Shown one piece after another: positions 52,329 to 64,000 of a DNA stretch of 64,000 nucleotides. The DNA is from Auriscalpium vulgare (taxonomy: Eukaryota > Basidiomycota > Agaricomycetes > Russulales > Auriscalpiaceae), in the NCBI GenBank assembly GCA_019915015.1, contig JAHBBC010000022.1:248001-312000 (forward strand), given 5' to 3'. Under the pieces are notes generated by a model. It worked only from the letters and a program-made list of their open reading frames with translations, searched no databases and was not told the origin of the DNA. The position numbers and the translations under genes were made by a program. Position 1 is the first letter of the stretch; each line of letters starts with the position of its first letter.

Positions 52329-55300
52329 ATGGGCGTGTTTTCCTCCCTGCGACGTCGATTCCATCCCAAAAGCACCCAGCATGAAGAAGAATCAGATCCC
52401 TCGCTGCGACCTTCCTCTCCTGTAGATGCCGAATTCGAGAATCCGCCTCCAGCAACGGGCGAAGGTCCGTCTTCGTCCACCGGACGTGCGCCCGGGAAGC
52501 AAACGAAGGGGCCGTCGTGCACGTGCATCCCGCCGCCCAAGGGCGAGCACAGCAGAAACCTCGTCGTCTGCATCGACGGCACGGCCAATCAGTTCAGCGA
52601 AAAGGTGCGACATTTCCTTCTCTATACATGTTTCCCAACTGATATATTTCCCTGCAGAATACCAATGTCGTCGAGCTGTACAGTCGCCTGGACAAGGACA
52701 AGCAGCAGCTCACCTACTACGACAGCGGGATCGGGACGTACGTGAGGGATTCAAAGTGGTCCCCGAGCTACTGGAAACAAGTCGCCAGCAACACAATCGA
52801 CATGGCGATCGCATGGTACGTTTGTAGCCCTTGGCATGCATTCCAGTATAACCGTGTTCATTCAGGAACTTCAAGAAGATCGTACTGAGCGCGTATCAGT
52901 GGCTATCGGAGAATTACCAGGAGGGCGACAAAATCTTTCTGTTTGGTAAGCCGCGCGCGTCGACATCATCGTTCCGTTCTGAGGAGTTCACCTTTGCCAT
53001 AGGCTTCTCGCGCGGAGCCTATCAGGCTCGTGTGATTGCAGGCATGATCGAAAAGGTACGTTGGCACGCTTTGCTCGAGACAATGATTGCTGAACATGTT
53101 GCATGCCTTCCTCGCGGCAGGTCGGCCTCCTGCACAAGGGGAATAACAACCAGATCCCCTTGTACGTTCCTGTGGACGTCTAGTAGCCGTCATCTTAATG
53201 CCACTTTCCGTCAGTGCATACGAGTTGTACGTTTCGACTACCTCAAACCAAAAGCGGGCGGATACGAAGGCGTCAGCTCAGTCAAAAACAAAGACGGCGA
53301 AAAACGCGAAGACGACAGAGAAGCAGGAGAAACTCTGCGCTCGCTTCAAGCAAACACTTTCAAGACCGAGCGTCAGGGTCCACTTCGTCGGGACATGGTG
53401 CGTCGCGTTCGACATCCACGGTTCACTCCTGCTTACCTTTGAGACCCTAGGGATACAGTCTCCTCGATCGGTTTTGCCAGAGCGCCAAGCCTTCCGGAAA
53501 CAACGACGGGCATGACGCACATCTGTGTCTACAGGCATGCGCTCGCTCTCGATGAGAGACGAGGCAAGTTTGCGCCTGAGTATGCCAACGGCGGCGCCGG
53601 TCCGCCTCTCGGAGACGACGCAAGAGGCGACGTGAAAGAGATTTGGTTCGTAGGCTCGCATTCAGACATGTAAGTGTCAGAGTCGATGCTTGCTCCGCGC
53701 TATGCTGAACGGTGTCTGACAGCGGCGGAGGGAATTTGGCCAATCTTGAGCTTGATCACTTTGGTGCCTCGCTGCGCTGGATGACATACGAAGCCATCAC
53801 CCATGGGCTTCGATTGTCTCCGCGACAGGGCATGTGGGAGACATTTGACCCGAACCTCTCTGTCAACCAATTTTACAAGCTCATTGACTGGCTCCCATAT
53901 CGCCGACTGTCGTACAAAGATCGCGACAGCACAACACGTCGGTCCGTGGTCTTGACTGCTCGCCGTATACAACAGTGCTTACGCCCACCTAGACCTCACC
54001 GTGGCCAGCCGCGTCAGGTGAAACCAGGCCAAATGATACATGAGTCTGTATTCGAGAGCATCCAGAAAGGGTACACACCATTAGCTGTCTTGCCCAATGG
54101 GCTACCCTGGGATGGTGATAAAAAGGGGAAGCTCACCCAGATGATGGAACCCGATCCTTATTCCTCGGCTGTTGTCACAATCTCTGCCCTCACAGCCGAC
54201 AATCAAGACGCCGCAAAGTCACTTTCTGCACCGAACCGGCATGCGTTGACCACATTAGCTTCTACAGGTGGGTGATCATTACTCTAGAGAGTCTTCCAAT
54301 TATGCAAGGACTAAACTTGGTTTTCTCAGAACCTGGTCGCGTCTCACTCCGGACTGCACCCAGCGCTGGAACCACTCTGTTCCGGGCTCTCGTCAATGAG
54401 CATTCCCATGCCGGTGATGACTCTGAGCACCTCCGCAATGTTAAAGTCTTGGCTGAGGCAGTTATCATCAACGGCCCTCATGCATCCCGGGAGCACTCGG
54501 GCCCACGACCTCGGGAGCTTGTATCTGCGCTCGGAAAAACTGACGATGCAGCCACGGTCTACAGGGACTTCATCAAAATGTTCCGGCGTCAGTTTTCAAG
54601 CAATTCCCATCTCATCGCTGTGTTGCTAACCCAGCCTGTAGAAATTAGGCTGTGTCGCGTACACTGGGGCGGAGTATCTTCAGTCGCAATATCCCCCAAT
54701 GGCAGGCGCATCGTCTCGGGCTCGTTCGGCGATACCATCAACATCTGGGACGCAGAGACGGGGCAGCCGGTGGGAACGCCGTGGAAGGGGCACACAGGTT
54801 ATGTCTGGTCTGTCGCATTCTCCCCCGATGGCAGGCGCGTCGTCTCGGGTTCGGACGACGATACTCTCCGCATCTGGGACGCAGAGACGGGGCAGCCGAT
54901 GGGCCTGCCGCTGGAGGGGCATTCAGGTCCTGTCTGGTCTGTCGCGTTCTCCCCCGATGGCAGGCACGTCGTCTCGGGCTCGTCCGACCGTACCATCCGC
55001 ATCTGGGACGCAGAGACGGGGAAGCCGGTGGGAACGCCGTGGGAGGGGCACACAGGTTTTGTCTCGTCTGTCGCATTCTCCCCCGACGGCAGGCACGTCG
55101 TCTCGGGCTCGTACGACCATACCATCCGCATCTGGGACGTAGAGACGAGGCAGCTGTTGGGAAAGCCGTGGGAGGGGCACACAGGTTTTGTCTTATCTAT
55201 CGCAAGCTCCCCCGATGGCAGGGGCGTCGTCTCGGGTTCGGACGACGATACTCTCCGCATCTGGGACACAGAGACGGGGCAGCCGATGGGCCCGCCGCTG

Positions 55301-55555
55301 GAGGGGCATTCAGGTCCTGTCTGGTCTGTTGCGTTCTCCCCCGATGGCAAGCGCATCGTCTCGGGCTCGGAAGACAAAACCCTCCGCATCTGGGACGTAG
55401 AGACGGGGCAGCCGGTGGGAACGCCGTTGGAAGGGCACGCAGTATCTGTCTTGTCTGTCGCATTCTCCCCCGATGGCACGCGCGTCGTCTCGGGCTCGGA
55501 CGACAAGACCATTCGCATCTGGGATGCGGAATTTGACGAAGAATCTGGACATTGA
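52329..55555 (+). CDS. DUF2235 hydrolase fused to WD40 repeats (copy B)
   Basis: Exons: 52,329-52,604, 52,658-52,815, 52,866-52,945, 53,003-53,055, 53,121-53,161, 53,215-53,397, 53,451-53,669, 53,723-53,941, 53,993-54,267, 54,330-54,587, 54,642-55,555, giving 891 codons plus stop. All ten intron positions match copy A. The DUF2235 motifs are kept: CIDGTANQF, GFSRGAY with the nucleophile Ser, FVGSHSD followed by GGGN. The lipase-like half is close to copy A, while the seven WD40 repeats differ at the exposed positions. Intron 10 (54,588-54,641) has a weak GTCAGT donor, is 54 bases long and has no in-frame stop, so a retained form would still be translatable; in copy A the same intron contains a stop. 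No lesion was seen, so both paralogues are probably functional. Role as in copy A: a predicted lipid or ester hydrolase gated by a ligand-binding propeller (inference). Confidence 0.88.
54648..55540 (+). repeat. WD40 repeat array of copy B (7 x 129 bp)
   Basis: Seven units. Units 2-3 and 5-6 form a repeated pair: the strings SGSDDDTLRIWD, ETGQPMG and EGHSGPVWSVAFSPDG occur in both. This points to a block duplication or conversion three units (387 bp) apart. The block is not shared with copy A, so it post-dates the split of the copies. Confidence 0.8.
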
Positions 55556-58500
55556 GGTATGCGTTGTCGTGTTTAGGTCCTGTTATTTTCACTGTGCAGA
55601 TAGTATCTACGACGTACACATCGCTCTGTCGCTTCAGCAAGTACTATGCAATTCATTATATTGATCAACATATGTCTATATTGTGGACATTGCTTGCGAC
55701 GGGCGGGCTGCCCGTTTCGCATGTGTGTAAAGACGCAGCAACACTTGCCTTGATTCGCGCGCCCACCACCGAGAAATTTGGCCAGTGCCTGGTCGACGAG
55801 ACCCAACGCTACGCCATCCATTAGGAATGCGCCGGAAGTGATCATTCAGTGTCAAGGCTGATTGACAAAGAAGAAGAACCAACTTGCACTCAGAATCGTT
55901 GCTGTGAAATGTATTTGACGGACCGCCCGACGATGCTCATTCTGAGTTGCCGCGACTGTATGCAGGGTTTGGCGGACACACTGCCATGCGTGCAATGAAC
56001 TTTAGAAGCGCAACACTTGAGAATTTACTACACACCTTGCAAGGGCACACAAATACTCACGCACGAATGTCCTCGACGCCCTCCAAGTGCGCGCCTGCCA
56101 TACACTCCGTTGCATGCCCGCGCACCGCCGTCTGGCGCACCGCGAGACAGACCCCCGCGGGCATACTATGACCAGTGGCGAATTGGCGATATCTGTGGAC
56201 TTGGAGTTTCAGGGCTGTGAAGAGTGAAGGTGTCGGGAATGGAGGTCAGGGGAATGAAATACGTTTCGAGATATTTACAGCGCATGGCGACCGCGGCGCC
56301 TTTATCTCGACATTTCCTCAGGGCATACACCGCCTCTGTGGACTCCGGATACGGCTCGATAACGCCCCACAGGAGAAGGCAACACTTTGCACGGTGTATG
56401 TCCACTCGTTGAGTGGTGAGTTCAGGTCTGCCGGACACAACGGGTCAGCAGAGAGGAACAGCGCGCCGACGTAGGTCACCGCGCTTTCAACCATCCCATC
56501 GCACCTGCACCGTGTCGGCAGACCCTCTGTACACGAAATCATAAGGGCCGCATTGCATCGGCACGGGAACCAGAGCGTGGAGGCGTTACTGTAAAAAGAG
56601 ACAGCTCACACAGCCGACGCAAACTTGAAGAGCTCGAGTCACGGAGGGGTACGTACGGTGGCTCGTCCGTTGATCGCGACCCGCTCCTCTTCCGACCGAA
56701 CCATCGCCCACATCGCCTCGGAATACATCGCACCCCGCAGACCCACGTTTGCAGCATTCGCCTCTCGCAGTTTGGGTGCACGGGTCCCAACGCTGCGGCG
56801 CTACATATGCGCTGTGTTGAAGAGGGCGTACAAGGACACTGACGCCAGTCCCTCTGTGGGCCCGCAGCGGCGCAATTTTCCATTCTTTCGGACGCTCTGT
56901 ACCTGTTCAGTTGGCCTGCTTTCGAATGAGATGGGATGGGATAGAATATGTGTAGACTCGAGGGTGGAAACAATGAGAGTTCTGCGGGTCGCTGTTACGA
57001 CGGCCGAGGTGCCCGGCGGTAGCTCCCACGGTAACATCACCCTGCGCTGCGCTCTTCCTCTCCCGCTCTCATCACCTCTCCTCGCCCAAAACCCCTTCTA
57101 TAACTCTCAGCACACACCAAACCTCACCCTCAGTAGGAAGACACGCGAGCTGGCTCGACACGCTCATGGATGAATCACACGCAGTCGCTCGCAGCAGCAC
57201 ATCGCCCGTTCTCAACGAGCTGTAGTCGGTGCGTCTCCCCAGTCATCGCGCTTTTATCACAGACTGAGAGCCCATTGATTTGGCTAGTCCTCAACTTAGA
57301 GGCTGGTACCGTACAATGCCGAGGCTCAAGTGCATCGCGGCCAAATCGCGGCAACTTTGACTGCAACGGCCACGTCACCAGCTGCCCGCTTTCCCGCCTC
57401 CCTCTTCAAGATTCCATTGCGCAACTGCCTTCTCCCTGCAGCCTTCGCAACCCGCGAACGACACACGTTGACCACCGATTACCGAGGCGGTCTATCAGGC
57501 GCCTGCCAGCTTGCCAGTTTCGAGTCGTCCGACTGCGCACATCAGCGACAGTCGCGCATCGCGCATCATCGCTACCGTTCATGCCCGTGCGTCTTACACT
57601 CGGTTATTCACGCTGACTTAGTTGTACAGGATGTATGATTTGCTCTCGCTCTCACTCTGCAAAACCTCCCTTCGCCGTGTTCCACGCCGATTAGCATCCG
57701 CATCACCATGCCTCCGACCTGCGTCTCCCGGTTCAGCAGCACGCGCAAGGTCAAGACGGCCCCTGCGAGCTCCGGGAGCGCTCTAGGTGGGCACGCACGT
57801 CGGAGCGTGCTGATGAGTGTCGCTGATAGGGTGCGTGGGCCGTCTGGGGGACGCATATGCGAATTCTGACAGATTTTTTCGCCAGGTGCTGATGCAGCCC
57901 TCACTCACGGCCACTTCCGCTCACGCCGCCTTCCTCCTGCATGCGTCTAACTGCCTTCCGCCCGTCTCGCTGACGATACGCCCACAACAACGCACTCGCG
58001 GACTACGCAACACGTTCACATAACATGTGACCCGCCACGATGTCTATCCTCCGACACTCCTATAGCCGCGCTCGCTCCTCATATATGCCGCCCCAGCCGA
58101 AGCCCAACGATCCTCTCCACATGCCAGTGATCTTCGACCGGCCCAAGCCGCAACACAACATGAAAATACTGTGGTGCTCCAGCGTGTGTGGTGTCGGGCT
58201 GGGGTGGAGCTTGGCCAGAGAGCGCGAACGCGCATGGCGGCGGGCAGCTGTACCTCTGATGTACTGATACTCGCGGGGGCGTGCTGAATTCATACGTCGT
58301 TGATGTGTTGGATTTGCAGGGTGTGCAAACACAGAAGACTCGTTCCACCACTCCTGGTGCCATCACATGACAAATATCAGATCTGGTGCCTGCGGTGTCC
58401 GAGTACCGCGCTGCAAAGATGCCGACGTCCTCAGACTGCTTCCCCCCTGCTCAAGCTCAATGAGCGCTCAGGCCTCGCCTGTCGTCTTTCTGCGCTGGCA

Positions 58501-61500
58501 CCTCCTTTCGGCGTACGTCTCTCTGGTTTCTGGCCGCCGCGCGGTGCTGTCGCAGAAGGGAACAGTTACGAACCTGCAGATGCGCACGCTTCAACCTCCC
58601 CGATCCTTCCACACGGTCTCAGACACAGAAGCGCTGCGCTGCGCAACATCCCAAGCACCCCAGCCGGTTCTCTATCACATCGCACGGCCTTTGCTTGTTG
58701 ACAGGCGTGGCGCGGGTGTGATCCCTGTGCGCAGTGGCCATGGGGCGGCAGAGCGCGCTTTTCCGAGCGCTACGATCCTAGCCTGCGGGCAATCTGGCAA
58801 GTGTCTGCGGGTCTGGGGCTAGGTCTGTGCATGGCTCGTGGTCGGCTTCCCTTGCGGCGATCGCAACAACTCTCAATCTTTGTTCCACCAGATCTAAGGC
58901 CCGCGATCCGATTGCTTCTGCGCCGACGTCCACAGACATCCACAGCCCGTCCTGCATACTGGCGCCGGCCCGCTCAGGTCTTGTCTGCCGACACTCTGCG
59001 CTCGTATCTTCTCGTGCCCGTGAATGCGTCTGCCGCATCTGCAGCTGGCAAACTCCGCCGTTATTTGCAGAGGGAAGAACTTGGACATGATGTAACGCCG
59101 CGGACTTCGTGGGGCTCGCTCCCGTTCTGCCACGGTCTCGTGCACCCTCGCGCTGCTGCAATGCAGCAGCCGGTCGCTCATTGCGCATCCGACTACACGT
59201 CGACGCCTCACAGGGTTCGTTCCTAATACGACGGGACACGCACTGATGCGCCATATTCTCCTTACCTTCTCCCCCGCAAAACTAATCTCATTCCGTCTCT
59301 ACCCCCGCGGTCCTCCCTTCACTTGCCATCGTGCCCGCCCACCCTCTGCGTCGGCGGCACCTCGCAAGCCCTCTGTCTCTCATGCTAGCCTGCTGACGCC
59401 GCTACCGTCGACATATTGCGATCGCTATGGGGAGCCAGTCCGCATTGTTCATTCGACTTGCATCCTAGGCATGTTGGGGAATATTAGGCTCGGGCTGCTG
59501 TTCTTGTCCCATCTATAGCCTAAATGACGCATCAGTAAGCACGCGTGACGATGCAGCCATATCAGAAAGTACGAGCAATTTAGGTGTAGCGCGGTACATG
59601 GCCGTGGGCTGCAAAATGGGTGCTCACGTTCTGTAGTGCGCAGCTGCGCCCGGGACATGACTGCCGCTATTGCGTATTGTCTGGGCGAGAAGGGCAGTAT
59701 TGTGCAGGGACAAGCGGATGACTGTTGATGTGCGCGGCTCGTCTCTTCCTCTCGTGCTGAGGAGTATCCGCTCCAGGAATCAGTATTTGCCATGCACCAA
59801 TTGCTATCAGTAAATGCACGGTCAACACAACCGAGGAATGCACTTGGCCCGTGACGCTGTCCCGAAACGTCCCCAATCACAGTATCCTCCATATCACGTC
59901 TTTGAATGCCCCAATGACCATGGCGAGGACAGCAGAATGAGACAAATTTTGCGGGGCAGGCGTGGACTACAGACGGTGTCAGCAAAGCAGAGATAAAAGT
60001 CATTGCCCGCGCACCGTCCGTCAGGCAGAGTCATCGCCCGCAATCGTCCGCCCAAGAGTCCTATCTGCCTGTGCAGGCGCCATAAATACCCAGCCTGACA
60101 TTTCGATGCTGTAGTTTGATGCGCTGGATGAGGTGGAAGCGACAGGTGCGAGGGTTTCAGCGCGACGTACTGGTGTGTGGGTGATATAAGTACCGGCAGG
60201 CTCATAGACGGAAAGAAAATGTACTTACAGCAGACACTTTGATCATTCCCTTTTCAATACAATGTCGCGCGAGATGGTGTTTGAGAGCGCTGCCGCATAA
60301 AGCAGACGAGTTGGAGCGACGAGACGAGACGACGGCATGTTCGCGCGGCCCTTCGGTTGGGAGTGAATACTCTCGAGCATTCTGTCCAGCACGAAGGGCC
60401 AGCTAGCAGCGCGAATCGAGGATGAATCTGCTCGGCGCCCAATACGAGTCCTACTGCGCGGGTTCGCAGATGCTTAGATGCCGTAGGTTGTGAGCTTCGC
60501 GCCAGACGGCCTTCGAAAATTGCACGATTCCTCATCGTGTGCCCGTACTAGTCACCGCGTTAATCCTGCGCTGATTCCAAATACCCGAATGGACCGGCTG
60601 AAATTCAGGCTCTCGGACTACCGCTGACCATAAAAATTGCGTACAGGCTTGGACGAGCTCGCGAGCGCCGAGATCCCAACGTGTGCGACGCAAAAATGCA
60701 GACGAGAGCCCATTATAAACGATGCTTCCGATCTATAGCAATGATACATACCAAACCCTGCCCAGCGCTCGCCGTCCATCCCCATTTCTGCGCCGTGGTC
60801 AGACCGAATGCATGCAGTCAGCGACTAGACATGTCCGCCGGATGGACAGTGGGCGTGGAGGACTCGATAGGTGTGTCAGAGCTGACATGGTTGATTGTGA
60901 CAGAGCGCGCGCGGGCTCTACGGTCCGGTACCAACGTTAGGTCAATAAAGGTACGCTGAGGGCGTACGACGCACCGTCCTATCCGTTGTAGTTTAGGCAG
61001 ACAACGTTGAGGGCAATCGGAGGCGGTGTGCGGTTGCAGAGTTCGGCGCACTGCGTGGGAGAGGTCCTAAAATTGGAGTCAAATGGCTTCCGTCGGACTG
61101 ATATCGCACGCCAGGGAGGAGTGGCGACACCGACGGGGGATACTCGTCAGCCTCACCATGCGCTGCAGGTCGTTCTCCTCCTCCGTCGCGCCGACGAGTA
61201 GTTGCGATGCTGCATGGGTGGGACCTAGGGGTGAACGAACGGCATGGAACGCCGGTTTTCACGCGAAGATTTGCTGCTTGCGCATAGCGGACGGTCGGGC
61301 GAAGGTAGCCGTGGAGGTGTGCGATCCGAGGCGCTGATAGGTTCAGGCCGCGGGCAAGCGTGTAGCGAGACGTCGCGAGACGGGGAAGCAGCATGCGAGG
61401 CGCAGTCGTGTGTCCCTTAGGTCGCGAGTGGTGGCGTCGCCGCGAAGGGTCCATGGACGAAGGTCGAAGCCTCGATTGGAGCTGGTGAAATCAGTGTCAG

Positions 61501-61640
61501 AAAGAAGAACTCGAATGGCGGTGTAGAACGCACCGCTCCTTTGAACTGCCCATAGCCCATCGTTGCAAGTGTCCCATACGCAGGAGGTTTCGGTCTAAAG
61601 GAAGCTGTCAGCTGAGCGAGTGGTCTGTGAGCTCAAGAGC
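55556..61640. other. Decayed tract of unit B downstream of the WD40 gene
   Basis: Mirrors unit A 9511-15,190. Plus-strand piece near 56,690-56,900 (RRPTFAAFASRSLGARVPTL, then AYKDTDASPS) and a minus-strand set near 59,450-60,440 whose pieces (NTALLAQTIRNSGSHVPGAAAH, MPSSRLVAPTRLLYAAALSN) keep the same exon edges as in unit A. Stops and shifts interrupt all of them. Families not recognised. Confidence 0.4.
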
Positions 61641-63357
61641 GGGCGCCGACAAACAGCGCTGAGGGCGCGCGAGAGGCCGAGTGGAGAGCGAAGCGAGCGT
61701 CTACGGACACGTGGTCCCCGACTGCGGCCGTTGCCGGCGCACCTGCCCGGCAGCCGCGCGCCGCCCTCTGCCCTGTCTCCTGGCACGTCCACTAAATCTT
61801 GTCCTTCACCGCGCGTTTTACTAGCGTTTGACTAGAGCCAGCTACATTTTGGAGCACGCTGGCAGCGATCGTCAGGCATAACAACTGTACTCGCTGAAGC
61901 TGAAGGTATGTCGCTCAAGTACCTTCGACCGCTTGTGCGTTGACAATATCTCCCCAGCCGTTCGTCCAAGATCGCGTCAGCCGCATACCTGCGTACACCA
62001 TCTTAGAGGACTCCACTCTGCCCGGAAAGCGTGGTTTCACGGCGCGCACATGCGGCCAAATCCACTGGCTCTACACTGTCGGGTCCCATCCGTGTCGTCG
62101 CTGCGAGCGGCGTTCGCATCTAACCAAGTGCGTCGCTCGCATCTCCTCGAGTGCGCCCCAAGCTCAACTTCGTCGTGCGCAGGAGCTGCAGGTGCCTCGG
62201 CGTTAGACGTCTCACGAGGGCAGAGATGTCATTCAGTTCGGCAGAGAGGTGCGTAGTTTAACTTCCTGACAATTCATCGCACGCTGAGGCTGCGCTCACA
62301 GAAGCTGCAGTCAGCCTATTGCTGCCTATAATCTCTGTCTGGGAGGAGCTTCCGACGGCCTGCTCCGCGAGTGGGAGCCCTGGCTCACTCTAGCGCCAGC
62401 GTTGACATCTTCGAAATCTTCCTGCGGGTAATATCCTGGACGACAATACTTTTAATTCGAACGTCAATCAGCGATTGGTAGGGAGGCAGGCCCAATGGAA
62501 ATCGCGGAATGCAGCCTGTCCTGGAACGCCGCGCCGATGCTTTGCAGCCGGGCGCCATGCACAGTGCTGCGCGGGTGGACATACGTTCATGTGGGCCCAT
62601 CCTTGGCTGTCAACGACAAATTTTGGCGACAGTTTCTTCACCAGATGATACTAATGTTGATCAGGGGGGGTAATGGTGCGCTCATCACATTTTCTGCTAG
62701 ATCCCGTTGCTGATCCATGTCTTCCCGCCTCCAGCATCCACTCCACTCGCCGCGGATTGCGCCACCCAGGCTTGCGACCAGCCTCACCGCCAGGGTGACG
62801 CCAGCTACACAATCGAGGTGCTGTGCAAGACGGCACCTCATTCTCTGCATAGCGCGCAGGGTCTGGAGCCCAGTGATCACCGCCTGCCCGGGCCTCCCCC
62901 GCGTGCGTGCCCGAGTATGCCGCGGGGGACTTATCCTCATCATGCATCCACGCCGAGAAGAACCCAGAGTGCAGCGCAGCGCTTCCGCAGGGGGGTCGTA
63001 TTCGGTGGGCGGCAGATTTTTGATGTTCCCTGATGCCGCTCTGAACGCGCCAAAGCTTCCCATGGGGCTGTGTTGGTTATCGGATGTATACGACATCATC
63101 ATAGCCGCTGCTGTCAAATATCACACTTTTCATTTTATCTTCGTCCATCCGGGTGCGTTCAGTGCTTCATGGACTTCCACGCAGGGATGAGCGACCGACT
63201 ACACAGAGCGTTGCCGGCGTCTCTACATTGCATTCATTCTTTGCACTTCACCTAGGCACGCCGACTCGGATCCAGATATCACGTCCTACGGGTGCTACAG
63301 ATCAGGCGAAGCGTGTATCGATATCGATGAATCGAAGCGAATCTAGCGCTCAGTCAG
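61641..63357. other. Unresolved region right of unit B
   Basis: No complete gene. A plus-strand stretch at about 61,970-62,206 and pieces separated by plausible GT-AG introns (for example GTGCGTAG near 62,250 to CACAG near 62,302) look partly coding, but no frame choice gave a recognisable product. Confidence 0.3.
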
Positions 63358-64000
63358 TTGGTGCACAGCACTCGCGTCACCGAGTTACCTTGGTCGTCCT
63401 TCATCCTGCTCCCTCCTGCCAACATCGCTCCCATGTTTCTAGTGCGTGGATTATTTTCGCTGTCCCAGTGGAAAGGGGACAGAGAGCTAATGATCATGGT
63501 AGTGAAGAACCCCTTCGTGCAAGCGGAGATAGCAGTCAGCCTGCTGCCGGCGACTGACCTCCAAGGCTGGCTGTTTCGTGCCGACACATGCTTCAGGGGA
63601 GGAAGCTTCTTCATGGACACAGGCCGCCTCGACTTGGCGACGTCACAGTACGCAATCGCAGCAACCATCCTGGACGATAAGATTCCATCCTGGACACATG
63701 ACCTGAACGCGACCCAACGCATCTGCGTTGCTCAGGTGAGTAACCACAGATACGCGTGCGCTGGTCATGTCATCGGATTGTAGCATCGAGGAGAAATAAA
63801 TGTACACCTGGGGGCAATCCTGTCGACGTTAAAAGGAGAGAAGGATGGAAGGCTACCACGGTCATCCGAATATCCAAACCTCGGAATTATGAAGCGACTC
63901 CCAGATGGATGCGGAGCAGTAAGTTGGGGAGACGATGATGGCTTCGGCGCAGGGCTAGGGTTGCCGCAGGAAGGGGAGGTGTTGTCCCGGAGTGAGCTAT
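63358..64000 (+). CDS. Unidentified protein, 5' part, runs off the window
   Basis: An exon from 63,358 (or from the inner ATG at 63,433) reads MFLVRGLFSLSQWKGDREL, AEIAVSLLPATDLQGWLFRA and RLDLATSQYAIAATILDDKI. A 48-base intron (63,736-63,783) follows, and the frame reopens as HRGEINVHLGAILSTLKGEK, staying open to the last base. The paired LA.....A..L helices recall tetratricopeptide-like packing, but I cannot name a family. An earlier exon is possible. It lies outside both duplicated units and shows no lesion. Confidence 0.5.

Larger units (their letters stand above)
50544..61640. repeat. Segmental duplication, unit B, right part
   Basis: Continues the homology to unit A from about 4510 to 15,190. 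The junction with 16,790 is the retrotransposon insertion site. The DUF2235-WD40 gene is the best conserved part; flanking DNA is diverged with many indels. Confidence 0.75.

Overview
The window looks like nuclear DNA of a mushroom-forming basidiomycete (Agaricomycetes). The reasons are a CaaX-terminated mating-pheromone precursor of basidiomycete type, a basidiomycete-style BTB gene, 50-65 nt GT-AG introns, and a KDZ transposase with its usual intron-rich structure. No bacterial-type operons, rRNA or CRISPR were seen.

Layout. 1-2.9 kb: a short pheromone precursor gene (minus strand, 673-792) with its own TATA box, then a broken BTB/POZ gene. 2.9-15.2 kb: unit A of a large, diverged segmental duplication. 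Its only intact gene is an 11-exon fusion of a DUF2235 (Tle1-like alpha/beta hydrolase) domain to seven very similar WD40 repeats. 15.4-16.8 kb plus 50.5-61.6 kb: unit B, with a second intact DUF2235-WD40 paralogue at 52.3-55.6 kb. Unit B is split by a giant Ty3/gypsy LTR retrotransposon (16,791-50,539, minus strand) flanked by a 4-bp GCGT target duplication. Unit A supplies the natural empty site. 61.6-64 kb: mostly unrecognised sequence, then the start of an unidentified gene that leaves the window.

The retrotransposon has unusually long LTRs (about 2.47 kb, two differences seen). They carry a 401-codon ORF upstream of a TATAAATA box, so the ORF lies in U3. Inside are Gag-zinc knuckle-protease with a long repetitive tail, a second ORF leading into reverse transcriptase, then RNase H and integrase. 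Two DNA transposons sit inside it. A PIF/Harbinger element (26,120-29,507; 68-bp perfect TIRs; ATT duplication) carries a DDE transposase and the partner DNA-binding-type protein. A roughly 12-kb KDZ element (about 29,760-41,749) carries the transposase and at least two further spliced genes, one with two viroplasmin/RNase H1-N-like domains, and has CACTATAGTG palindromes at both ends. Without its inserts the retrotransposon would be about 18.4 kb.

Working together: the host genes suggest self/non-self biology. The pheromone serves mate recognition. The DUF2235-WD40 pair has the architecture of fungal NLR-like or allorecognition proteins (inference). Most of the remaining sequence is a three-layer transposon nest. 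Exon boundaries were placed by hand from splice signals and reading frame and may be off by a few bases, most likely in the viroplasmin gene.
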